Of a DNA stretch of 64,000 nucleotides, positions 31,227 through 40,167 are shown piece by piece. Location of the stretch: the NCBI GenBank assembly GCA_947374315.1, contig CANCBK010000001.1:1-64000 (forward strand), in the 5' to 3' direction. Positions within the stretch are counted from its first letter, which is position 1; every line of letters begins with the position of its first letter. The DNA is from Burkholderiaceae bacterium (GTDB lineage Bacteria > Pseudomonadota > Gammaproteobacteria > Burkholderiales > Burkholderiaceae). The position numbers and the translations under genes were made by a program. The notes below the pieces were generated by a model. It was not told the origin of the DNA, made no database searches, and worked only from the letters and a program-made list of their open reading frames with translations.

Positions 31227-31550
31227 ATGAATTTGAAAATTAATAGCCGTCATGTAGAAGTTACTCCAGCCATGCGAACCCACCTCGAAACCGGGTTAGC
31301 AAAAATTCGCAAACACTTTGACCATGTCCTAGATGCCTCTGCATTTTTGATCGTGGATAACGCCAAAGAAAAAGATCTTCGCCAAGCTGCCGAGATCACC
31401 ATTCACCTGAAAGGCAAGGAACTCTTTGCTGAGGCACATAATGCCGACCTCTATCACGCTATGGACGCAGTCGTCGATAAACTCGAGCGTCAGGTTGTAA
31501 AACACAAAGAGAAGATCCAGGACCATCATCACGAAAAGCATTTTGAGTAA
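31227..31550 (+). CDS. hpf: Ribosome hibernation promoting factor (short HPF/YfiA family)
   Basis: Binds the 30S subunit in stationary phase and stabilises inactive ribosomes. 107 residues: MNLKINSRHVEVTPAMRTHLE at the start, the beta-alpha-beta-beta-beta-alpha fold with LRQAAEITIHLKGKELFAEA, and ADLYHAMDAVVDKLERQVVKHKEK. The C-terminus is basic and histidine-rich (HHHEKHF). It lacks the extra dimerisation domain of long HPF. A good Shine-Dalgarno site (AGGAG, 31216-31220) precedes the ATG. It keeps the usual place before ptsN even though rpoN is lost. Confidence 0.95.
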   Translation: MNLKINSRHVEVTPAMRTHLETGLAKIRKHFDHVLDASAFLIVDNAKEKDLRQAAEITIHLKGKELFAEAHNADLYHAMDAVVDKLERQVVKHKEKIQDHHHEKHFE

Positions 31551-31583
31551 TTCCTGGCATCAGGACACCTATAATCCATTGAT

Positions 31584-32042
31584 ATGAATGCCCTGACTGA
31601 TATTTTCACCCTAGACCGCATTGCCTTAAATAGTCCCTCTAAAAATCGGGCTGAGGCATTTGCGGCCGTAGGTGAGCTGTTTGCTAGACAATCAGGTCTT
31701 GAGGCTGAGGCAGTAGTTAGCTTCCTAAATGCACGCGAGGACTTAGGTTCTACCGCTCTAGGGGCTGGTGTTGCCATACCTCATGGTCGCGTTAAGGGGC
31801 TCAAGCACCCTATCGCAGCATTCGTAAGATTAAAAGAGTCTATTGAATTTGCTGCACCCGATGGCGAAGCTGTCTCTATTCTGATTTTTTTATTGGTTCC
31901 CGAAAAAGCGACCCAACAACACTTGGAAATTTTGTCTTCGATTGCACAACTCTTATCCGACCAAGACGCCCGCAAATCACTTGCGTCGGAAGAGAGTCCA
32001 GAAAAAGTGTGTCATCTCCTGCAAACATGGGGCTCCGCTTGA
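31584..32042 (+). CDS. ptsN: PTS IIA-like nitrogen regulatory protein (EIIA-Ntr)
   Basis: Phosphoacceptor of the nitrogen PTS (EI-Ntr to NPr/HPr to EIIA-Ntr), which regulates K+ uptake, stress and carbon/nitrogen balance by protein contacts. 152 residues of a PTS EIIA type-2 domain with the phosphorylated histidine in [12 protein letters not shown] (near residue 68) and [23 protein letters not shown]. The downstream hprK reading frame begins inside its 3' end. Confidence 0.95.
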   Translation: MNALTDIFTLDRIALNSPSKNRAEAFAAVGELFARQSGLEAEAVVSFLNAREDLGSTALGAGVAIPHGRVKGLKHPIAAFVRLKESIEFAAPDGEAVSILIFLLVPEKATQQHLEILSSIAQLLSDQDARKSLASEESPEKVCHLLQTWGSA

Positions 32043-33028
32043 CGATACAGACGCTACTCCTCGAGGGAGTGACCGCACAACAGATCTTTGATGACAATGT
32101 TTCAGACTTAAGGCTCTCCTGGATTGGTGGCCTAGAAGGCGCAGATCGAACCTTCCCTCCTGAGGCTGTTAAAGCAGCAGCGGCCAGTTCTGACTTAGTA
32201 GGTCACTTAAACCTCATCCACCCTAGCCGGATTCAGATTTTTGGTGAGCAAGAAGTTGACTATCACGCTGAACTTGAACCGAAACAAAGGCAAGAGCAGA
32301 TCTCCAGCTTAATTTCGAAAACACCGCCTTGTGTGATTGTTGCGGACGGCAAGGAAGCCGACCCTGATCTACAGCTCTTTTGCCAAAGATCCTCCACCCC
32401 CCTATTTACGACAGCCATTTCCGCTGCCGAGGTGATTGATCACCTGCGTACCTACCTGACTAAGATTGGCGCCCCCCAAGTCACCAAACATGGCGTCTTC
32501 ATGGATATTTTGGGCTTAGGCGTCTTAATTATGGGTGAGTCTGGCTTAGGAAAAAGCGAATTAGGCTTGGAGCTCATTTCTCGTGGTCACGGCTTAGTCG
32601 CTGATGATGCGGTGGATTTTGCTCGCCTTGGTCCCGACTATATTGAAGGTCGCTGCCCCGTAATCTTGCGTAACCTCTTAGAAGTTCGCGGACTAGGATT
32701 ATTAGATATTCGCACCATCTTTGGTGAAACTGCCGTTCGTCGTAAATTAAAGCTACGTTTAATTGTGCAACTGGTACGCCGCAATGATGGTGAGTTTGAG
32801 CGCCTACCATTGGAAGCGCAACATATTGATGTTTTAGGTGTTCCCATCAGAACTGTCAAAATTCAAGTGGCTGCAGGTCGTAACTTAGCGGTACTGGTAG
32901 AAGCAGCGGTACGCAATACCATTTTGCAATTGCGTGGCATTGATACCTTGAAAGAGTTTATCGAGCGTCAACGCATACAGATGAATGCGGAAGCCGACTC
33001 CGCCAAATCACAAGGTCGCCTCCTCTAG
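32009..33028 (+). CDS. hprK: HPr kinase/phosphorylase
   Basis: Phosphorylates or dephosphorylates HPr on its regulatory serine; common in betaproteobacteria with incomplete PTS. N-terminal regulatory domain (about 25-150), then Walker A GESGLGKS near residue 176, [16 protein letters not shown], and the signature [15 protein letters not shown] near 228. The C-terminal helix ends FIERQRIQM. The start is uncertain: GTG at 32009 gives 339 residues and a 34-bp overlap with ptsN, ATG at 32027 gives 333, and GTG at 32069 ([10 protein letters not shown]), close to where the family similarity begins, gives 319. Its stop is one base before the rapZ ATG. Confidence 0.94.
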   Translation: MSSPANMGLRLTIQTLLLEGVTAQQIFDDNVSDLRLSWIGGLEGADRTFPPEAVKAAAASSDLVGHLNLIHPSRIQIFGEQEVDYHAELEPKQRQEQISSLISKTPPCVIVADGKEADPDLQLFCQRSSTPLFTTAISAAEVIDHLRTYLTKIGAPQVTKHGVFMDILGLGVLIMGESGLGKSELGLELISRGHGLVADDAVDFARLGPDYIEGRCPVILRNLLEVRGLGLLDIRTIFGETAVRRKLKLRLIVQLVRRNDGEFERLPLEAQHIDVLGVPIRTVKIQVAAGRNLAVLVEAAVRNTILQLRGIDTLKEFIERQRIQMNAEADSAKSQGRLL

Positions 33029-33029
33029 C

Positions 33030-33920
33030 ATGCACATCAATCTGATTACCGGAATCTCGGGCTCAGGTAAATCGGTCGCCCTGAGGGCCTTTGAGGATGC
33101 TGGCTATGACTGCGTAGACAACCTGCCAGTTACTCTATTAGAAAATCTCATCACCACACTAGAAAACGAAAAGAGTGAACGTGTAGCAGTGGCTATTGAT
33201 GCGCGACGCGGTCAATCCATTGCAGAGCTGCCCAAGATTCTAGAAAACCTCCGTCGCAATCATCACGTACGGGTCCTGTTTCTGAATGCCGATACCAATA
33301 CACTGATACAACGCTTTTCTGAAACTCGCAGACGTCACCCGCTCTCGCGAAATACCCAGCAGACTCAAGCCGCAACACTGGTTGAAGCGATTGATAAAGA
33401 GCGCAGCCTGCTAGAGCCCTTGCGCGCACAGGCGCATAGCATTGATACCAGCAACCTGCCAGCTCATGCATTGCGCTCTTGGATTCGAGATCTCCTGAAA
33501 GATAAGCCCCAAGGACTAACGGTGATTTTTGAATCCTTTGGATTTAAAAAGGGCTTACCTAGCGAAGCAGATCTAGCATTTGATGTGCGCTGCCTCCCTA
33601 ATCCACACTACGACAAAGCTTTGACCTCCCTTTCAGGAAAAGATCAAGCGGTCAAAGAATTTTTAGAAAAGATTCCTGAAGTCATCAGCATGGAAGGTGA
33701 CATCATTCAATTTGTTGAAAAATGGTTGCCCCACTACATTGCAGATGGTCGTAGCTACCTCACAGTCGCCATTGGCTGCACTGGAGGGCAACATCGCTCA
33801 GTCTATCTGGTTAGTCGAATCATGACCCATTTTCTCGCTCAACCAGATTTAGCTGCGCTCAATATCAATTTTTTAAGTCGTGACCGCGAGCTAGACTCAA
33901 TCCCTGTAAAAGCAATTTAA
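33030..33920 (+). CDS. rapZ: RNase adapter protein / nucleotide-binding protein RapZ
   Basis: A P-loop protein that in E. coli guides RNase E to the GlmZ sRNA and senses glucosamine 6-phosphate. 296 residues from the ATG at 33030, one base after the hprK stop; a longer frame to 32985 would cut into hprK. Walker A GISGSGKSVAL lies at about residues 7-17, then DNLPVTLL, AIDARRGQS, FLNADTNTLIQRFSETRRRHPL, and the C-terminal IGCTGGQHRSVYLV RNA-binding segment. Its last 56 bp overlap the 3' end of mutY on the other strand. The RNA target in this lineage is unknown. Confidence 0.95.
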   Translation: MHINLITGISGSGKSVALRAFEDAGYDCVDNLPVTLLENLITTLENEKSERVAVAIDARRGQSIAELPKILENLRRNHHVRVLFLNADTNTLIQRFSETRRRHPLSRNTQQTQAATLVEAIDKERSLLEPLRAQAHSIDTSNLPAHALRSWIRDLLKDKPQGLTVIFESFGFKKGLPSEADLAFDVRCLPNPHYDKALTSLSGKDQAVKEFLEKIPEVISMEGDIIQFVEKWLPHYIADGRSYLTVAIGCTGGQHRSVYLVSRIMTHFLAQPDLAALNINFLSRDRELDSIPVKAI

Positions 33921-35028
33921 TCGGTTGCGGTAAACCGTACTTTCCAAGCTGATGCAAGGAGACCCACTTCAAATCCTCATTGGAGAATGTCACGACATCG
34001 CTAGCAACTACATGCCAAATCTGCATCCATAGCCGTCTATGGGTAAAGACATGTTTAATTTCCAACCCCCGCTCAACCGACTGACAAGCGTTCACGGTGG
34101 CAGAGGTCTTTTCTTCAGGCAGCACTAGATTCAGCAATTCCTTGGCAGTCAAAGTGACCTGACCTACTATTGCATTATTAGCAGAAATTCGCTCTTTCGC
34201 TCTCCAGGCTGATTCAGGCAAAGACCAGAGTCCACCCCAAATTGCTTTGTCAGGACGCTTTTGTAATAACACTGAATCGCCATGCCTCAACACCAACATA
34301 TCGCAATCAAATTCGGGAGATTTTGCTTTCACAAGCTTGCGTGGCAATAGCAATACTTGATCACTAAGATTGGCCTGGCACTCCTTAGCAAAAGGGCACC
34401 GCTTTGTGCCACTCAAGCAGACGGGCTTACGAGAGGTACACCAGGTTGCGCCAAAGTCCATCAAGGCTTGGGTATATACCGGCATATCTTGAGGATTCTT
34501 AGGAAGCAATTTTTCAGCCAACGTCCATAGTCGATCATTGACGGTCTTCTCTTGCAGTGCGCCTTCCACTCCAAATAAACGCGCCAGAATGCGCTTCACA
34601 TTGGCATCCAAAATGGGTGCTCGTTCATAAAAAGCAAAGGCTGCAATTGCGCCCGCAGTGGATCTACCAATTCCCTTTAATTGCTCAAGAAAAATAGGAT
34701 CGCTCGGAAATTTACCCCCAAACTCTTCCATCACTTGATTTGCGCAAATATGCAAATTACGAGCACGCGAGTAATAACCGAGTCCAGCCCATTCAGCCAA
34801 GACATCATCCAATGGCGCGGCAGCCAATTTCTTGACCGTCGGAAAACGTTTCATGAAGCGTGGGTAGCGCTCTAAGACTGTAGCCACCTGGGTTTGTTGC
34901 AACATGATTTCAGAAACCCATACAGCGTAGGGGTCTCGAATACTTTGCCAAGGCAGACCCTGACGCCCATCCAAGCCATGCCAGGCAATCAGTTTTTTGG
35001 CGAAGTGTTTGATTAACGCTTCTGACAT
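33865..35028 (-). CDS. mutY: A/G-specific adenine glycosylase
   Basis: Removes adenine mispaired with 8-oxoguanine, acting with MutM next door. The HhH-GPD catalytic domain includes WVSEIMLQQTQVATV and LKGIGRSTAGAIAAFAF with the catalytic Asp in PILDANVKRIL. The 4Fe-4S loop (34378-34440) has cysteine spacing C-X6-C-X6-C-X5-C instead of the usual X6-X2-X5. The C-terminal Nudix-like domain (about 235-375) recognises 8-oxoG. About 387 residues from ATG 35028; the frame is open to 35037. The start overlaps the mutM end, and the 3' end overlaps rapZ by 56 bp. Confidence 0.95.
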   Translation of the reverse strand: MSEALIKHFAKKLIAWHGLDGRQGLPWQSIRDPYAVWVSEIMLQQTQVATVLERYPRFMKRFPTVKKLAAAPLDDVLAEWAGLGYYSRARNLHICANQVMEEFGGKFPSDPIFLEQLKGIGRSTAGAIAAFAFYERAPILDANVKRILARLFGVEGALQEKTVNDRLWTLAEKLLPKNPQDMPVYTQALMDFGATWCTSRKPVCLSGTKRCPFAKECQANLSDQVLLLPRKLVKAKSPEFDCDMLVLRHGDSVLLQKRPDKAIWGGLWSLPESAWRAKERISANNAIVGQVTLTAKELLNLVLPEEKTSATVNACQSVERGLEIKHVFTHRRLWMQIWHVVASDVVTFSNEDLKWVSLHQLGKYGLPQPIKLLLQGLSLARGHDLKN

Positions 35029-35849
35029 TGGGGGCAAAAATAGGTGGAGCGCTGACCTTGCACTATTTGCTTAATCAGCGTCTTACACACCTTGCAAGCT
35101 TGATCTTTTCGATCATAGACTTTGGTCTGCACCATAAAGTGCCCTGGATTACCTTCGTTGTTCACAAAGTCTTTCAAAGTACTGCCACCAGCATCAATGG
35201 CCTTTTTCAGAATCAATCTCACGGCGGCAGCCAATCGAGAGCACTGCGGACGCGTTAACTTTCCAGCCGCTTTTGCCGGATGAATGCCAGCCTCAAACAA
35301 ACTTTCAGAGCAATAAATATTACCGACACCAACCACTGCCTGCCCAGCCAATAAAAATTGTTTTACCGCAACACTGCGTTTACGAGAGTGCCGATATAAA
35401 ACATCCGCACCCAGTTCGCCCGCAAACTCTGGTGAAAAAGGTTCGACTCCGAGCTTCTGCAAGAGGGCATTTTTCTCAATGGGCCCTTTGGATTTTGGAT
35501 GCCATAAAACGGCGCCAAATTTACGGGGATCATGCAAACGCAAACTCAGTTTGTCAAACTCGAAGGTCACTCGATCATGCGGCTTAAGGGGATCACCGCT
35601 GGGAAGTACGCGTAAGGTTCCGGTCATACCCAGATGGAGCAACAAATAGCCCGTATCCATTTCCATCAATAAATATTTGCCACGACGTTTTATCCCTAAA
35701 ACCTTCTGGCCAGAAAGTAGCTTATCCAAATTGCTAGGTACAGGCCAACGCAAACGGCCGTCAATAATTTTGACGGCACTAAGCTTACGCCCCTCTAAAT
35801 GAGGCTGGATACCCAATCGGGTAACTTCGACTTCTGGGAGTTCTGGCAT
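35013..35849 (-). CDS. mutM: Formamidopyrimidine-DNA glycosylase
   Basis: Excises 8-oxoguanine and FapyG and nicks the AP site. The start at 35849 gives the required MPELPEVEV with the catalytic Pro2/Glu3; the ATG one codon earlier would bury the proline. The catalytic lysine lies in RRGKYLLMEM near residue 57. H2TH helices include QAVVGVGNIYCSESLFEAGI. The C-terminal zinc finger has CKVC and CPQC. 278 residues. mutY starts within its last codons, a coupled GO-repair pair. Only 35 bp separate this start from the divergent TPR-LolB gene. Confidence 0.97.
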   Translation of the reverse strand: MPELPEVEVTRLGIQPHLEGRKLSAVKIIDGRLRWPVPSNLDKLLSGQKVLGIKRRGKYLLMEMDTGYLLLHLGMTGTLRVLPSGDPLKPHDRVTFEFDKLSLRLHDPRKFGAVLWHPKSKGPIEKNALLQKLGVEPFSPEFAGELGADVLYRHSRKRSVAVKQFLLAGQAVVGVGNIYCSESLFEAGIHPAKAAGKLTRPQCSRLAAAVRLILKKAIDAGGSTLKDFVNNEGNPGHFMVQTKVYDRKDQACKVCKTLIKQIVQGQRSTYFCPQCQKR

Positions 35850-35884
35850 CAATGGATTGTAGATTCGGAGATTAGAATGTGCTT

Positions 35885-37372
35885 ATGACCAAATTTTCAC
35901 TAAAGCCTCTTTTACGGGCCTTATTGCTCACAACGGGAATAGGAATCAGTCTTTCCTGTAGCTACGCCATTGCCAGAACCAGCAGCATTGAAAGCGGTGA
36001 AGGGGTGTTTGAGGTGCTAGCCTCTGAAATCGCCCTGCAACGGGGTGAGGCTGGCTTAGCCTACAACACCTATTTGGAGCTCGCACGGAAGCTCGATGAT
36101 CCTCGTTTGGCACAAAGGGCCATGGAGATTGCGATTGCCGCTGGCGCGCCTGATTTAGCATTACAAGCAGCCCAAACTTGGGATAACCTGGCTGGACCGA
36201 AACAGATCCAACCCAAGGAGGTGCTGATCACCCTCCTAATTTTGAATCAACGCTGGTCAGATGCGGTTAGCCCCGCTATTACGCTTTTGCATCAGCAAAC
36301 CCCTGTGCAACGTGAAAATACCTTGTTGCAGATTCAGGCCTTGCTGTCTAAAGCCAGCGATGAGTCAGATGCCTTGCGGGCTTTTTATGAAATTGTTTCG
36401 AGCTTAAAACCCGAGCCAAAAGACCCTGGACTTCTCTACACCTATGCGATGTCTGCAGAAAAGGCTGGGCATATCGACGTAATGGAAAAGACCTTGCGTG
36501 AGATCTTGCGCAAAAATCCCAATGATGTGAATAGCCTGAACGCATTGGGTTACTCGCTTGCTGATCGCAATCAAAAATTGCCTGAAGCTTTCAAACTCAT
36601 TAGCAAAGCACATCAACTGTCCCCTAAAGATGGTTTTATTTTGGATAGTCTTGGATGGGTCAACTTCCGCATGGGCAAAAATGCCTTAGCACTTGAACAA
36701 CTCCAGCAAGCGTTCGACATCAAACCCGAAGCAGATATTGCTGCGCACATGGGTGAAGTCTTGTGGACCATGAATCGTCCAGTTGAAGCAGAAGACGTAT
36801 GGCGCAAAGGCCAGCAATTAGATGCCAATAACCCCACCCTCAAAGAAACTTTAAATCGATTAAAGCCGGATTGGTCGGTAGCTGATACCGCCCTCAAAGG
36901 CACATGGGATGGTCGTTTCGCAGTAAAGGTCACCGGCATAACCGAAAGCAATAATCAAGGTGGCTCTGGTGGATTCACCTTAACCCAAGATGCGCTAACG
37001 GATGTATTGGAAATTCGCAATCCCGTTGGTGGCGCGATTGCCAAAATTACGATTAAGCCTGGAGAAGCCTCGCTAGAGCGCGACGGTCAAGTGACTACTG
37101 CAATTGATGCAGATACGCTGATTCAGAATGCATTGGGACTACCACTGCCTGCGCGCGGTCTATCCGATTGGTTGCGTGGACAAACTCGCCCAGGTAGCAA
37201 TGCAAGTGTTGAGCGCAATGCCAAAGGCCAAGTAAGCAAAATTACTCAAGATGGCTGGACCTTAAATTACCACTGGGGCAATTCTCAGCGTTTAGAAAAA
37301 CTGATGTTGACTCGGAGCTCTAATCTCGGGTCCATTGATATCCGCCTGGTATTTGATACTCCGAATGAATGA
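35885..37372 (+). CDS. TPR protein fused to LolB-like lipoprotein-localisation domain
   Basis: A continuous frame of about 495 residues. The N-terminal signal peptide (about 1-30) has an AIA cleavage pattern; a cysteine at about residue 25 (SLSC) is a poor lipobox match. TPR-type helical repeats span about 35-325 (VFEVLASEIALQRGEAGLAY, NDVNSLNALGYSLADRN, FILDSLGWVNFRMGKN). From about residue 338 (position 36896) the sequence turns LolB-like: TWDGRFAVKV, GGFTLTQDALTDVLEI, RNPVGGAIAKI, GLPLPARGLSDWLRG and QDGWTLNYHW. In other Burkholderiales a TPR gene and lolB are separate neighbours before ispE. LolB inserts lipoproteins into the outer membrane and is itself a lipoprotein, but no cysteine precedes the LolB part here. 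Confidence 0.85.
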   Translation: MTKFSLKPLLRALLLTTGIGISLSCSYAIARTSSIESGEGVFEVLASEIALQRGEAGLAYNTYLELARKLDDPRLAQRAMEIAIAAGAPDLALQAAQTWDNLAGPKQIQPKEVLITLLILNQRWSDAVSPAITLLHQQTPVQRENTLLQIQALLSKASDESDALRAFYEIVSSLKPEPKDPGLLYTYAMSAEKAGHIDVMEKTLREILRKNPNDVNSLNALGYSLADRNQKLPEAFKLISKAHQLSPKDGFILDSLGWVNFRMGKNALALEQLQQAFDIKPEADIAAHMGEVLWTMNRPVEAEDVWRKGQQLDANNPTLKETLNRLKPDWSVADTALKGTWDGRFAVKVTGITESNNQGGSGGFTLTQDALTDVLEIRNPVGGAIAKITIKPGEASLERDGQVTTAIDADTLIQNALGLPLPARGLSDWLRGQTRPGSNASVERNAKGQVSKITQDGWTLNYHWGNSQRLEKLMLTRSSNLGSIDIRLVFDTPNE

Positions 37373-38255
37373 AGTTGGAACGACGAGGGCCGCTTTAGAA
37401 CTTCGCTGCCCTGCAAAGCTCAACCTCTTTCTTCATATCATTGGACATCGTGCGGATGGATACCACCTACTGCAATCTGTTTTTCAGCTCATTGACTGGT
37501 GCGATCTACTCACACTAAGGCGCATTCCTGAAAATGAGATTCGCCGCATCGACCCTATTCCGGGTGTGCCACCACAACAGGATTTGGTGGTCCGCGCCGC
37601 TCAGTTGTTAAAAGATTTCTGCCAGATTGATCAGGGCGTGGAGATTCGCCTAGAAAAGATCATTCCGATGGGAGCAGGGCTGGGTGGTGGATCCTCAGAT
37701 GCGGCCTCCACCCTCATCGGCCTTAATCACCTATGGAATCTGCATCTTGATATCCACACTTTGAGCCAACTCGGACTAAAACTCGGCGCAGATGTGCCAT
37801 TTTTCATCTTTGGGCAAAACGCTTTTGTTGAGGGTATTGGGGAGAAATTACAAGAAATCTCCCTGGAAACTCAAGACTTTGTGGTGATCTTCCCCAATCA
37901 AGGCATCGCAACCGCGCAGATTTTTCAAGACCCTCAATTGACCCGAGATCACGCTCCGATTACAATAGATCGCTTTCTTGCATCGCCAAGGTCATATCAG
38001 TCAAATGATTGTCAGGCAGTAGCGGTGCGGAATTGTCCTGAAGTGAAGCAAGCATTAGATTGGATTGACAAGACACTGCCAAACTCGGCGCCTTGTATGT
38101 CTGGCTCTGGAAGTAGCGTATTTGCCGCCTTAGACCCTAAGACGGATATCGCAAAACTAGAAAATCTCCTGCAAAATCTTCCTAAAGGATGGATAGGTCG
38201 AATTGTTCGAGGGCTAAATAAAAATCCCGCTTACAATTTGATTTCTTCAGATTAA
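37365..38255 (+). CDS. ispE: 4-diphosphocytidyl-2-C-methyl-D-erythritol kinase
   Basis: The GHMP-kinase step of the MEP isoprenoid pathway. 296 residues from ATG 37365, which overlaps the preceding gene's stop by 8 bp (start inside AATGAATGA). Motifs: CPAKLNLFLHIIGHRADGYH near residue 17, the ATP-binding glycine loop PMGAGLGGGSSDAA near residue 102, LGADVPFF, and the C-terminal CMSGSGSSVFA. It sits between the LolB fusion and tRNA-Gln, the usual place. An upstream frame extension to 37335 is not needed. Confidence 0.97.
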   Translation: MNEVGTTRAALELRCPAKLNLFLHIIGHRADGYHLLQSVFQLIDWCDLLTLRRIPENEIRRIDPIPGVPPQQDLVVRAAQLLKDFCQIDQGVEIRLEKIIPMGAGLGGGSSDAASTLIGLNHLWNLHLDIHTLSQLGLKLGADVPFFIFGQNAFVEGIGEKLQEISLETQDFVVIFPNQGIATAQIFQDPQLTRDHAPITIDRFLASPRSYQSNDCQAVAVRNCPEVKQALDWIDKTLPNSAPCMSGSGSSVFAALDPKTDIAKLENLLQNLPKGWIGRIVRGLNKNPAYNLISSD

Positions 38256-38260
38256 GCTGT

Positions 38261-38337
38261 AGGGGAATCGCCAAGCTGGTTAAGGCACTGGATTTTGATT
38301 CCAGCATGCGAAGGTTCGAATCCTTCTTCCCCTGCCA
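38261..38337 (+). tRNA. tRNA-Gln (anticodon TTG)
   Basis: A full cloverleaf of 77 nt: acceptor stem AGGGGAA / TTCCCCT, discriminator G and encoded CCA, anticodon stem CTGGA / TCCAG around TTTTGAT with anticodon TTG at 38295-38297, and T-loop GGTTCGAATCC. It starts six bases after the ispE stop and is followed by prs. Confidence 0.98.
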
Positions 38338-38397
38338 ATTACTGTAGATACGACCTCAAGACATCCATTCGACCCCACCAAAACTCCAAAATCACTT

Positions 38398-39366
38398 ATG
38401 TCCGCTCCAATGAACGCTGATTTACTGACTCTTTTCACAGGCAATGCAAATCCGGTTTTGGCCCATGCGGTTGCCAAAGAGCTAAGCCTCCCGATGGGAA
38501 AAGCATTTGTTGGTCGGTTCTCTGATGGTGAAATTCAGGTAGAAATTCAAGAGAATGTCCGCGGCAAAAATGTCGTAGTCATTCAGTCCACATGTGCTCC
38601 AACGAATGACAGCTTGATGGAACTCATGATTATGATTGACGCCCTCAAGCGAGCATCAGCAAGCCGCATAACCGCAGTGATCCCTTACTTCGGTTACGCT
38701 AGACAAGACCGTCGCCCCCGTTCGGCACGGGTTGCCATCTCCGCCAGGATCGTTGCTAACATGCTCCAATCCGTTGCAGGCGTTGAGCGTGTTTTAACCA
38801 TGGATCTCCATGCCGACCAAATTCAGGGCTTTTTTGATATCCCCGTAGATAACATCTACTCATCACCGGTACTGCTTGCTGATCTCCAAGCTCAGAAGAC
38901 CCAAAAAGACCTCCTCATTGTTTCACCAGACATTGGCGGCGTTGTTCGCGCCCGCGCAATGGCTAAGCAATTGGGTACAGATTTGGCGATTATTGATAAA
39001 CGTCGCCCTAAAGCAAATGTCTCCGAAGTAATGCACCTTATCGGCGAAGTAGAAGGCCGTCACTGCGTCATCATGGATGACATCATTGATACCGGTGGAA
39101 CGCTCTGTAAGGCTGCTGAAGCTCTTAAAGAGCGCGGCGCTAAGGGCGTTACCGCTTACTGTACTCACGCCGTCCTCTCTGGCGGTGCTGTAGCCCGAAT
39201 TGCCGCCTCCGAGTTAGATGAATTGGTTGTTACCGACACCATCCCACTCACTGCAGAGGCATTAAAGGTCGCAAAAATCCGTCAATTAAGTGTTGCTCCT
39301 ATCCTCGCTGAAACCCTTTCCCGCATTAGCAAGGGTGATTCAGTGATGTCGATGTTTGCCGAATAA
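38398..39366 (+). CDS. prs: Ribose-phosphate pyrophosphokinase
   Basis: Makes PRPP from ribose 5-phosphate and ATP for nucleotides, histidine, tryptophan and NAD. 322 residues, class [17 protein letters not shown] (near residue 42), the flexible loop [20 protein letters not shown] (near 100), the metal-binding [19 protein letters not shown] (near 137) and the PRPP loop [14 protein letters not shown] (near 222) are all present. It lies between tRNA-Gln and rplY, a common betaproteobacterial order. Confidence 0.98.
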   Translation: MSAPMNADLLTLFTGNANPVLAHAVAKELSLPMGKAFVGRFSDGEIQVEIQENVRGKNVVVIQSTCAPTNDSLMELMIMIDALKRASASRITAVIPYFGYARQDRRPRSARVAISARIVANMLQSVAGVERVLTMDLHADQIQGFFDIPVDNIYSSPVLLADLQAQKTQKDLLIVSPDIGGVVRARAMAKQLGTDLAIIDKRRPKANVSEVMHLIGEVEGRHCVIMDDIIDTGGTLCKAAEALKERGAKGVTAYCTHAVLSGGAVARIAASELDELVVTDTIPLTAEALKVAKIRQLSVAPILAETLSRISKGDSVMSMFAE

Positions 39367-39446
39367 GCTAAAAATAGCGTTTCTAGCACTGTTTTTAGCA
39401 GTTTTGAGGCTTTTCTAGGCAAAAACTGCTATTCCCACGATATAAT
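39367..39446 (+). promoter_or_regulatory. prs-rplY spacer: two overlapping inverted repeats and a -10 box
   Basis: Repeat 1 pairs 39367-39374 with 39392-39399 (GCTAAAAA / TTTTTAGC). Repeat 2 pairs 39397-39405 with 39422-39430 (AGCAGTTTT / AAAACTGCT). They share 39397-39399, so the two hairpins exclude each other. A perfect TATAAT lies at 39441-39446, with no clear -35 hexamer. A promoter for rplY and a hairpin ending prs transcription are the simplest readings. Confidence 0.45.
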
Positions 39447-39502
39447 CAAAGGCTTTTCTGTTTGGTCGCGAACGGAAATTAACCTTAATTTAGGAATTGA
39501 AT

Positions 39503-40138
39503 ATGAAAGTAGTAGCCTTTGAAAGAAGCGTACAGGGAACGGGTGCGAGCCGCCGTCTGCGCAACTCCGGTAAAACTCCGGGAATTATCTATGGCGGTAA
39601 AGACGCCGTATCAGTCATTGAGTTGGATCACAACGCACTGTTCCATGCTCTCCGTAAGGAAGCATTCCACTCGTCCATCCTTGATCTTGAAATCGACGGA
39701 AAAGCACAAAAAGTGCTGTTGCGCGACTATCAAATGCACCCATTCAAGCCTTTGGTTCTGCACATCGACTTCCAGCGCGTTTCTGCGACTGAGAAAGTTC
39801 ACATGCGCGTTCCATTGCATTTCGTGAACGCTGACTCTTCAGCGGCCGTGAAATTACAAGGCGCAGTATTAAGCCATATCTCCACTGAGTTGGAAGTGTC
39901 TTGCTTGCCAGCAGACTTGCCAGAGTTCATTGAAGTGGACTTGGGCAATATCGAAGTTGGCCATGGTATTCATGCCAAAGACATCACATTGCCAAAAGGC
40001 GTTTCCTTGGTATTGCATGTTGAGCAAGAAAACCCAGTATTAGCTAATGCACGTATCCCAACAGTGAAATCTGCCGATACTGAAGCTGCTCCAGCTGCAG
40101 GAGCTCCGGCTGCTGAAGCTGCAAAAGATAAAGCTTAA
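39503..40138 (+). CDS. rplY: 50S ribosomal protein L25, general stress (Ctc) form
   Basis: Binds 5S rRNA in the large subunit. The product of about 211 residues is the long Ctc type: an N-terminal L25 domain (1-92, [20 protein letters not shown] and [20 protein letters not shown]) plus a C-terminal TL5-like beta domain. An alanine-rich charged tail ([18 protein letters not shown]) ends the protein. The ATG at 39503 has AGGA upstream; the ORF can be opened from TTG 39497 but that is less likely. It is followed by a clear terminator. Confidence 0.96.
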   Translation: MKVVAFERSVQGTGASRRLRNSGKTPGIIYGGKDAVSVIELDHNALFHALRKEAFHSSILDLEIDGKAQKVLLRDYQMHPFKPLVLHIDFQRVSATEKVHMRVPLHFVNADSSAAVKLQGAVLSHISTELEVSCLPADLPEFIEVDLGNIEVGHGIHAKDITLPKGVSLVLHVEQENPVLANARIPTVKSADTEAAPAAGAPAAEAAKDKA

Positions 40139-40167
40139 TTATTTAAGCGCTATCTTTGCGACAGAGG

